DNA of 64,000 nucleotides from JACPFJ01 sp036504875 (GTDB lineage: Bacteria; Desulfobacterota; Desulfuromonadia; Geobacterales; Pseudopelobacteraceae). Position numbers and translations under genes: made by a program. Location of the stretch: the NCBI GenBank assembly GCA_036504875.1, contig DASXUK010000040.1, forward strand, positions 29,368 to 93,367, in the 5' to 3' direction. Under the pieces are notes generated by a model. That model did not search any database and was not told the origin of the DNA. It saw only the letters and a list, made by a program, of their open reading frames with translations. Below, one piece after another: positions 35,923-41,878 of the stretch (its first letter is position 1; each line of letters starts with the position of its first letter).

Positions 35923-36292
35923 ATCTGCCTTTACATTGATTGAGTTTCTCGTCGCCATCGTGATTTTGATGGTTGGCATGTTGGGCTTGCTGCAAATGGT
36001 TAATGTTTCACTTAACCATAATCTGCAAAACCAGTTGCGTAATGAAGCCGTCAATGTGCTTGATGCCGAGATGTCAAAGGAGATTGCAAAGGGCTATAAT
36101 GCGGGAGCAATCACAGTCCGCAACTATACCGCCAGTCGTCAAATTCTTGGAGCATACAAGCTGTATTCTGTTGCGCAGACAGGTTCCACTCTCCAGAATT
36201 CACGCCAGGTGGGTTTTCAGGTGTCGTGGCGGCATAAAGGCATCCGCTATACCCATGAAGCGTCATCAGTCCTCACCAACTCTAACCAGTAA
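35900..36292 (+). CDS. pilV: Minor pilin, PilV-like
   Basis: 130 residues from the ATG at 35900 (GGGGAAAATGG upstream), overlapping the previous gene by 23 bases. Class III signal: short leader then A/FTLIEFLVAIVILMVGMLG. The residue before the cleavage point is Ala rather than the usual Gly, while the +5 Glu is kept. The short C-terminal domain fits PilV. It belongs to the minor pilin set encoded after pilY1. Confidence 0.85.
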   Translation: MEPARSSESAFTLIEFLVAIVILMVGMLGLLQMVNVSLNHNLQNQLRNEAVNVLDAEMSKEIAKGYNAGAITVRNYTASRQILGAYKLYSVAQTGSTLQNSRQVGFQVSWRHKGIRYTHEASSVLTNSNQ

Positions 36293-36304
36293 CGGGTGAT
36301 TGAA

Positions 36305-37534
36305 ATGAAACTGAACAGCAGGGGCTTTACCCTAGTAGAGATGCTGGTTGTCATGGTTGTGTTTGTTGTCATAATCGCTATTACTGGGGATTCTTTCAAA
36401 ACAATTCTGACGCAGTCTTCAAAGATATTCAGAAGCGAAGAAAGCAACATTGAAGGCATGGTCGGCCTTGAGATATTGCGCCATGACTTGCAGCAGGCCG
36501 GTTTTGGACTTTTTTCAGAAACGCCACCGCTTAGTTACGAAGAAGCCGCTGCTGCTCCGGCAAATGTTTATAACGACGCAGGGACCAATGTCCCCCGTCC
36601 CATAGTGGCCGGCAACAACCTTGCTGCAACTACCGGTTCGGACGATACAGGAGCTTCTTTCAACGTCCTTGCGGGTACTGATTATCTGGTTGTGAAGGCA
36701 ACGTCAGTTGGAAGGAGCCGGACTTCACAGAAATGGACCTATTTGAAATACACCTCACATGATGTTCACCCAAACACCTGGATTTCGGCTGCTGAGAACT
36801 TTAATACATCAGACAGAGTTGTTCTCTTGCGTCGTCAGATTGGGTCGCAATCCCAGACGGTCTCCCTTGAAAAAGATCCTTCGGGTGATTTCTATTATGC
36901 ATACAGCAATACTGCATTCAGCAGTTATACGTCATCAAGTTCAGCAATATTTTCGGTCTATGGCCTTTTTGATAGTAGTAGCAGTACCCCGCGTATGCCG
37001 TTTAACCGTACCGATTATTTTGTGGCGCGGCCTCAGGATTTAACGCAAATCCCCCCCCAGTGTGCCCCCAATACCGGGGTTCTTTATAAAACAACAATAA
37101 ACAACGTTACAGTCACTGGAGGAGGTCTCAACTATGTTCCTTTGCTGGATTGCGTTGCAGATATGCAGGTGGTTTTAGGGTGGGACATGGATGGTGATGG
37201 TGCAGTTGATACCTATTCAAATGCCAATGGTAGCGTTGTCATAGGTACAGGAACTGCTGCTACAGTCCAGGCAGCCTTATCAAATGCCAACAATAATACA
37301 TCTACTACAATACCCAGTATCAGGAATAGTTTGAAGATGGTCAAGGTGTATATCCTGGCTCAACAGGGCAGGATGGATCCGGGTTACACAAGTCCATCAC
37401 CAATACTTGTCGGGGGTAGTGGCGAAACGAGTCTAACTAGGTCCTATGACATCACCGGCGCAGGTTGGCGGAATTATCGTTGGAAAGTTTATCAAATTGT
37501 GTCCAGACCCAAAAACCTTCCGACAAATCAGTAA
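36305..37534 (+). CDS. pilW: Minor pilin, PilW-like
   Basis: 409 residues from the ATG (GGGTGA upstream). Leader MKLNSRG/FTLVEMLVVMVVFVVII with the prepilin cleavage site and +5 Glu. A large ~380-residue extracellular domain, rich in Ser/Thr/Asn, contains a DMDGDGAVD calcium-type loop near residue 300. PilW proteins are long minor pilins that help form the priming complex. It lies 12 bases after the PilV-like gene. Confidence 0.88.
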   Translation: MKLNSRGFTLVEMLVVMVVFVVIIAITGDSFKTILTQSSKIFRSEESNIEGMVGLEILRHDLQQAGFGLFSETPPLSYEEAAAAPANVYNDAGTNVPRPIVAGNNLAATTGSDDTGASFNVLAGTDYLVVKATSVGRSRTSQKWTYLKYTSHDVHPNTWISAAENFNTSDRVVLLRRQIGSQSQTVSLEKDPSGDFYYAYSNTAFSSYTSSSSAIFSVYGLFDSSSSTPRMPFNRTDYFVARPQDLTQIPPQCAPNTGVLYKTTINNVTVTGGGLNYVPLLDCVADMQVVLGWDMDGDGAVDTYSNANGSVVIGTGTAATVQAALSNANNNTSTTIPSIRNSLKMVKVYILAQQGRMDPGYTSPSPILVGGSGETSLTRSYDITGAGWRNYRWKVYQIVSRPKNLPTNQ

Positions 37535-37548
37535 ATAAGGTGGATATT

Positions 37549-38175
37549 ATGAAACCATTTCGCTCTCAAGATGGCATTGCACTGGTTACGTCACTTATGT
37601 TGACGCTTATTTCAATGACCATTGTCATGGCACTAATGTATATGCTCACTCAGGGAACCAAGGTATCTGGTCAGTTTAAGCGATACAAATCTGCTTTGGA
37701 CGCTTCGTATGGCGGGACTGAGATTTATACTAAGGATATTTTCCCTTTTATTATGAGAAATTATTCCAGCAACACCTTGATATCAGATCTTCAGGCAGGG
37801 GGCACCACTGGTTTTGGTGCTATCGGTTTGGTGGTCAATACGACCCAGAATTGTCTGCAGGCAAAACTCACCAAAAACACCAGAAACTGGCCTGCAGGGT
37901 GTGACAATAGTCCCTTTCCCGCGAAAAATCCGGATATGAGCTTTTCTTTGCAGGCTGCTACTGGAAACCCATTCACCGTGTTTTCAAAAATTGTTGATAC
38001 AACCGCCGGTAATTCTGACGTCAGTGGGCTTCAACTTGAAGGTAAAGGTGTTTCTGAAGGTTCGACGGTGCTTACTCCGCAGCATTTCCCCTATATTTAC
38101 AGGATTGAAGTGCAGGGACAACGAACAAACAACTCAACTGCACAGTCTAATATTGAAGTCCTCTATGCATATTGA
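37549..38175 (+). CDS. pilX: Minor pilin assembly protein, PilX-like
   Basis: 208 residues from the ATG after AAGGTGG. The N terminus SQDGIALVTSLMLTLISMTI has the PilX_N hydrophobic helix with the Gly-Ile-Ala-Leu-Val pattern, but lacks the classical Phe+1/Glu+5, as is normal for PilX. The rest is a soluble domain with few recognisable motifs. It is the last gene of the operon starting with the DsbC-like gene; no terminator hairpin was found after it. Confidence 0.82.
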   Translation: MKPFRSQDGIALVTSLMLTLISMTIVMALMYMLTQGTKVSGQFKRYKSALDASYGGTEIYTKDIFPFIMRNYSSNTLISDLQAGGTTGFGAIGLVVNTTQNCLQAKLTKNTRNWPAGCDNSPFPAKNPDMSFSLQAATGNPFTVFSKIVDTTAGNSDVSGLQLEGKGVSEGSTVLTPQHFPYIYRIEVQGQRTNNSTAQSNIEVLYAY

Positions 38176-38263
38176 GAAAACAAGATTTTATTGACTTTCT
38201 TTCTTTTCATTCTAACCTCCAAACGACTTCATAACATAAAAGGACATAAACTCGAAATTTTAA

Positions 38264-38569
38264 AGAAAGTTTGCAGATCTTGATTTAGATGACTTGTCTA
38301 GTTACGGTCCGGAGACGACAACTATTTATCGCTCTACAGGTGGTATTTATAGATTTTCAGTACATAACTATTCGAATGAGTCGCCATTTTCTACCTCTGG
38401 TGGAAAGGTGCGCTTATACAAAGGTGCTGTTTTATTAGCTAGTTTTAACGCTCCTACAAGCGCAGCAACCGGTAATGTATGGACTGTCTTTGAACTCGAT
38501 ACCCGTACGGATATGGTTGCACCTAAAAATACAATCTCAACAGTTACTGATTTTACTAAAATTCCCTGA
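38264..38569 (+). pseudogene. Orphan C-terminal domain fragment of a secreted repeat protein
   Basis: An open stretch of ~101 codons without a ribosome site or signal peptide. It encodes ADLDLDDLSSYGPETTTIYRS, then YRFSVHNYSN and a WTVFELD ending. This phrase pattern is what I recall at the C terminus of large secreted Geobacter-type proteins of the YfaP/DUF2135 sort. A stop codon lies at once upstream (38261), so the rest of the gene is gone. It sits between pilX and the riboswitch, so it is probably a remnant of a rearranged gene at this locus. A TTG at 38294 is a poor start. Confidence 0.6.
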
Positions 38570-38633
38570 TAGAACTGATTGTTCTTGTATAACTTAAGTA
38601 ACATAGAATAAAGTGTGCTTTGCACGCGCCACA

Positions 38634-38718
38634 GATACACGACAATACTAAACCATCCGCGAGGGTGGGACGGAAAGCCCATTGGGTCTCACAGAGACAG
38701 CCGGGTCGCCGAAATATC
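38634..38718 (+). ncRNA. GEMM-I cyclic dinucleotide riboswitch aptamer (GEMM-Ib, cGAMP-type)
   Basis: All GEMM-I hallmarks are present. Hairpin 38653-38668 (CCATCC / GGGTGG) is closed by a GCGA tetraloop. Then come the joining segment GGGACGGAAAGCCC, a second hairpin 38686-38698 (GTCTC / GAGAC), and AGCCGGGTCGCCGAA. A P1 pairing GATA (38634-38637) / TATC (38715-38718) closes it. The 5' strand reads CACGACAATACTAAACC, the form found in Geobacter switches. The ligand-discriminating position (A at 38647) carries A rather than the G of c-di-GMP binders, which points to 3',3'-cGAMP. Ligand assignment relies on remembered alignments. It precedes the XRE gene and pilMNOPQ. Confidence 0.92.
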
Positions 38719-38753
38719 TTTTACAAATAAGATAAGGTGACTCGGTTTTTTTT
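38701..38753 (+). terminator. Riboswitch-controlled terminator
   Basis: CCGGGTCGCC (38701-38710) pairs with GGTGACTCGG (38736-38745) through two G-U pairs. Inside it TATCTT (38715-38720) pairs with AAGATA (38729-38734). Eight T residues follow. The 5' arm includes the 3' side of the aptamer and its P1 strand, so ligand binding and termination exclude each other: an ON switch. Confidence 0.85.
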
Positions 38754-38792
38754 ATCTATTATTAATATTATATATAACTTTATATAATTTAC

Positions 38793-38820
38793 TTGACATT
38801 GATATTATTTGGAGTAAATG
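38793..38820 (+). promoter_or_regulatory. Promoter candidate downstream of the riboswitch terminator
   Basis: Perfect TTGACA, 16-base spacer, TAAATG, 36 bases before the XRE start. If active it would give transcripts of the XRE gene and pilMNOPQ that bypass the riboswitch. The -10 is weak. Confidence 0.35.
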
Positions 38821-38855
38821 TGACGCAAGTTTTATTAAAATTATAGGACAAGCGC

Positions 38856-39056
38856 ATGAAGTGTCAAAACAAAGTAAAAAGCATCCGGGAATCACGCTTA
38901 ATGAGTAAATCCGAGCTTGCCCGCAAAGCAGGCATATCTTCTCTTACCATTGACAGAATTGAGCGTGGAGAACAATGTCGGCTGGAAACTATGCGAAAAG
39001 TGATTCTTGCTTTAGGTTTTTCGCTGGATGAAAAAAACAAGGTTTTTCAAGACTGA
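38856..39056 (+). CDS. Small XRE-family HTH regulator
   Basis: 66 residues, essentially a single Cro/C1-type helix-turn-helix: KVKSIRESRLMSKSELARKA, then GISSLTIDRIERGEQ and the closing LETMRKVILALGF. There is no ligand-binding or dimerisation extension. It lies between the riboswitch and pilM, with pilM starting 19 bases after its stop, so it is the first gene of the pil operon. It may autoregulate the operon or act elsewhere when cGAMP is present (inference). Confidence 0.88.
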   Translation: MKCQNKVKSIRESRLMSKSELARKAGISSLTIDRIERGEQCRLETMRKVILALGFSLDEKNKVFQD

Positions 39057-39075
39057 TTTTAACAGGAAAATCGAT

Positions 39076-40131
39076 ATGCTTTTTTTTAAAAAGAAAAAAG
39101 AGGTAGTTGGCATAGATATCGGTTCCAGTTCTGTTAAGCTGGTCCAAATCAAGGAGCAGAAGGGTATTTATCAGCTCCTTAACGTCGGCATCATACCCCT
39201 GCCGTCTGAGGCCATTGTTGATAATACCCTGATGGACAGTTCCTCGATTGTCGGAGCAATAAAAAGTCTGGTTACAAGCCTGGGCATTAAAGTTAAAGAT
39301 GTAGCCTGTTCCATTTCCGGTAATTCAGTCATTATCCGCAAAATCACACTTCAGGCTATGCCACCAGAAGAACTTGAAGATCAAATCACATGGGAAGCTG
39401 AACAGTACATTCCCTTTGATATCAATGATGTAAATATGGATTTTCAAATTCTTTCTCCAGATGGCGTTGATCCTTCCAAAATGAGCGTGTTACTGGTCGC
39501 CAGTAAGAAAGATATTATTAACGATTATGTCGCTGTGTTTAATGAAGTAGGATTACAGCTCTCAGTCATTGATGTTGATTCCTTCGCAGTTCAAAACACC
39601 TTTGAGATAAATCACAATCAAGAGCCTGATGATGTTTTTGCGTTGATTAATATTGGCGCAAGCGTAATGAATATCAATATAGTAAAAGAGGGTATAACCC
39701 TGTTTACTCGTGATGTTCAGATGGGTGGTAATCTATACACCGAAGAAATTCAAAAACAGCTCGGATTAAGTAGCGCCGAGGCAGAATCAATGAAAATGTT
39801 GGCCAATGAAGCCGGGAACAACGCGCTTCTTGAGGTGATTTCTAAAGCAAACGAGACTATAACTCAAGAAATTCGAAGATCACTTGATTTTTATAACTCA
39901 ACTGCAAATGATGATCGGATAACTCAAATATACCTTAGTGGCGGATGCTCAAAAGTTTACAATCTTCCCACCGCTATCCATGAAAAAATTGGACTGCCTG
40001 TTGAAAAAATTAATCCCTTTGCGCAGTTAAAATACGATGAGAAGGATTTTGACCCTGAATACCTTCAGGAAATAGGCCCGATTATGGCTGTTACCGTCGG
40101 GCTAGCCATAAGGAGGGTAGGGGACAAATGA
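39076..40131 (+). CDS. pilM: Type IV pilus assembly protein PilM
   Basis: 351 residues from the ATG after AGGAAAATCG. Actin/FtsA-like ATPase fold: VVGIDIGSSSVKLVQIKE (phosphate 1), DQITWEAEQYIPFDINDV (pilus-specific), ALINIGASVMNINIV (phosphate 2) and IYLSGGCSKVYNLP (adenosine). PilM is a cytoplasmic ring protein that binds the N-terminal tail of PilN and links the alignment complex to the motor. The pilN start overlaps its stop by 4 bases. Confidence 0.97.
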   Translation: MLFFKKKKEVVGIDIGSSSVKLVQIKEQKGIYQLLNVGIIPLPSEAIVDNTLMDSSSIVGAIKSLVTSLGIKVKDVACSISGNSVIIRKITLQAMPPEELEDQITWEAEQYIPFDINDVNMDFQILSPDGVDPSKMSVLLVASKKDIINDYVAVFNEVGLQLSVIDVDSFAVQNTFEINHNQEPDDVFALINIGASVMNINIVKEGITLFTRDVQMGGNLYTEEIQKQLGLSSAEAESMKMLANEAGNNALLEVISKANETITQEIRRSLDFYNSTANDDRITQIYLSGGCSKVYNLPTAIHEKIGLPVEKINPFAQLKYDEKDFDPEYLQEIGPIMAVTVGLAIRRVGDK

Positions 40132-40709
40132 TCAAAATCAATCTCTTGCCGGTCAGGGCGGCTAAGAAAAAGGAAACTGCGGTTCAGCAAATCACAATTT
40201 TTTGTGCCTGCCTTATCCTGGTGGCGGCTGTGATCATAGCCATGTATCTGGTAAAGCAAATTCAGATTTCAGCAACAAAAAGTGATATTGCTACAGCTAA
40301 CAACAAAATTAATGAGCTTAAAACAAAAATAGGCAAACTTGAAGAAATTAAAACGCTCAAAGAACAGGTCAAAAAGAAGCTCGATGTGCTCTCTCAGTTA
40401 CGTAAAAACAAGACTGGTCCAGCACAAAGGCTGTCAACCTTAAGTGACATTACTCCCGATCAGCTATGGTTGACAGCTTACAATGAATCAGGAGCAGACG
40501 TAAAATTATCTGGTCTAGCTTACAATGAAGAACTTATAGCGGCTTTTATGCGTAACATAGAGTCTACAAATGATTACGCTGGGGTAGAGCTTGGTGTTTC
40601 AGAACAAGCGGATAGCGGTGGTCAAAAGCTGAAGCGTTTTGATCTGTCCTTTAAGTTGCGGGCAGCTTTGCAGCCGGATCAAAAGATTGCAACTAAACCA
40701 GCAAAATAA
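40128..40709 (+). CDS. pilN: Type IV pilus assembly protein PilN
   Basis: 193 residues. The N-terminal cytoplasmic motif IKINLLPVRAAKKKE is the PilM-binding tail. One membrane helix (~22-44) is followed by a coiled coil (~50-95) and a ferredoxin-like periplasmic domain. PilN and PilO form heterodimers of the inner-membrane alignment complex. Overlaps pilM (ATGA). Confidence 0.95.
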   Translation: MIKINLLPVRAAKKKETAVQQITIFCACLILVAAVIIAMYLVKQIQISATKSDIATANNKINELKTKIGKLEEIKTLKEQVKKKLDVLSQLRKNKTGPAQRLSTLSDITPDQLWLTAYNESGADVKLSGLAYNEELIAAFMRNIESTNDYAGVELGVSEQADSGGQKLKRFDLSFKLRAALQPDQKIATKPAK

Positions 40710-40736
40710 CTTAAAAGATTCCTAGGATGGATTGAT

Positions 40737-41342
40737 ATGGATCCACAAGTAGAAAAAATACTTAAGCTCCCTACTAAGCAGAAGATTATGCTTCTTGTCC
40801 TCGTTGTTGTTCTTGAGGCGGCGGCACTGGTGTGGTTTTTGTATCTTCCTAAACATAAAGAATTAACTGACTTAAGAACTGAATTTAGCAAGTTGCAAAA
40901 TGAAATTTATGAAAAAACAAAGATTGCAAATAACCTTCCCAAGCTGCAAGATGAATATGAACAGCTTAATCGTGAATTAGCTCAAGCTTTGACTGAACTG
41001 CCAAACTCTAAAGAAATTCCAGCTTTGCTTACGAGCATCACTACTCTTGGAAAAAATGCAGGTTTAGATTTCCTGGTATTCAGACCAAAAGGTGAAGTCG
41101 CCAAGGATTTTTATGCCGAAGTACCTGTTGATATTTCTGTCTCTGGTTCGTACTTTAGCGTAGCCAACTTTTTTGCTGCAGTAGCAAATCTTCCACGGAT
41201 CGTAAACATTACAAATGTAGCTTTTAGCGATATTAAGAATGTTAACAATAGAATGATGACCAGGGTTAATTGCCTTGCAACCACGTTCCGTTTTCTTGAT
41301 AAGAAAGAGATAAAGGATGATAAAAAACCTGCACAAAAATAG
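40737..41342 (+). CDS. pilO: Type IV pilus assembly protein PilO
   Basis: 201 residues. A cytoplasmic segment and one membrane helix (~18-38) are followed by a long coiled coil (~42-90) and a periplasmic ferredoxin-like domain with the PilO phrases ITTLGKNAGLDFLVFRPKGE and VDISVSGSYFSVANFFAAV. Partner of PilN. Its 3' end overlaps pilP by 26 bases. Confidence 0.95.
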   Translation: MDPQVEKILKLPTKQKIMLLVLVVVLEAAALVWFLYLPKHKELTDLRTEFSKLQNEIYEKTKIANNLPKLQDEYEQLNRELAQALTELPNSKEIPALLTSITTLGKNAGLDFLVFRPKGEVAKDFYAEVPVDISVSGSYFSVANFFAAVANLPRIVNITNVAFSDIKNVNNRMMTRVNCLATTFRFLDKKEIKDDKKPAQK

Positions 41343-41868
41343 TCTGTTATGTGTGGCTAGTGTCTTGATCATCGCAACCTTTTCGGTTGGATGTAAAAAA
41401 AAGGAGCCTCAACCTCCAGTTGCGGCCACCGTTGTAAAGCCATCTCCTCAGCAATTAAAGCCGATTCAAAAAGCGGTGAGTTCTGCTCTTAAATTACCGC
41501 CTGCTCCAGTCAACCAATTTGATTTCAGCAATAAAAAAGATCCTTTTAAGCCTTTTGCTATCATTAAACCTCAAATGTCCAAAGATATCGAGCGTAAGGC
41601 AGCAAAAGAAGGTCTTCCCATTCTCAGTTTTGATGTTAATCAGTTTAAGCTCATTGGCATAGTTACTGGGGATAAGGAAAACAAGGCAATGGTTACAGAT
41701 CCTAGTGGTAAAGGTTATGTTTTAAAGGTTGGAATGACTATAGGGAAAAATGAAGGGCGTATAACAGCTATTACTACAAATGGTGTTGATGTACTTGAGC
41801 AGTTCAGGGACGATAATGGCAGGGTGCGCAAGGAATATATCAGGATCACCCTTCCCAGGAAACAATAA
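41317..41868 (+). CDS. pilP: Type IV pilus lipoprotein PilP
   Basis: 183 residues. Lipoprotein signal with lipobox FSVGC (Cys26), a proline-rich linker, then the PilP beta-sandwich (FDFSNKKDPFKPF, QFKLIGIVTGDKENKAMVTDP, GYVLKVGMTIGKNEGRI). It links the PilN/PilO complex to the PilQ secretin in the periplasm. The pilQ start lies 10 bases downstream. Confidence 0.95.
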   Translation: MIKNLHKNSLLCVASVLIIATFSVGCKKKEPQPPVAATVVKPSPQQLKPIQKAVSSALKLPPAPVNQFDFSNKKDPFKPFAIIKPQMSKDIERKAAKEGLPILSFDVNQFKLIGIVTGDKENKAMVTDPSGKGYVLKVGMTIGKNEGRITAITTNGVDVLEQFRDDNGRVRKEYIRITLPRKQ

Positions 41869-41878
41869 GGAGTTCCGC

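Larger units (their letters stand above)
38176..38855. other. 680-base region between pilX and the XRE gene
   Basis: No intact gene. It holds, in order, an AT-rich stretch with TTGACT near 38191, the orphan domain fragment, a GEMM-I riboswitch with its terminator (38634-38753), and a second promoter candidate (38793-38820). Confidence 0.7.
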
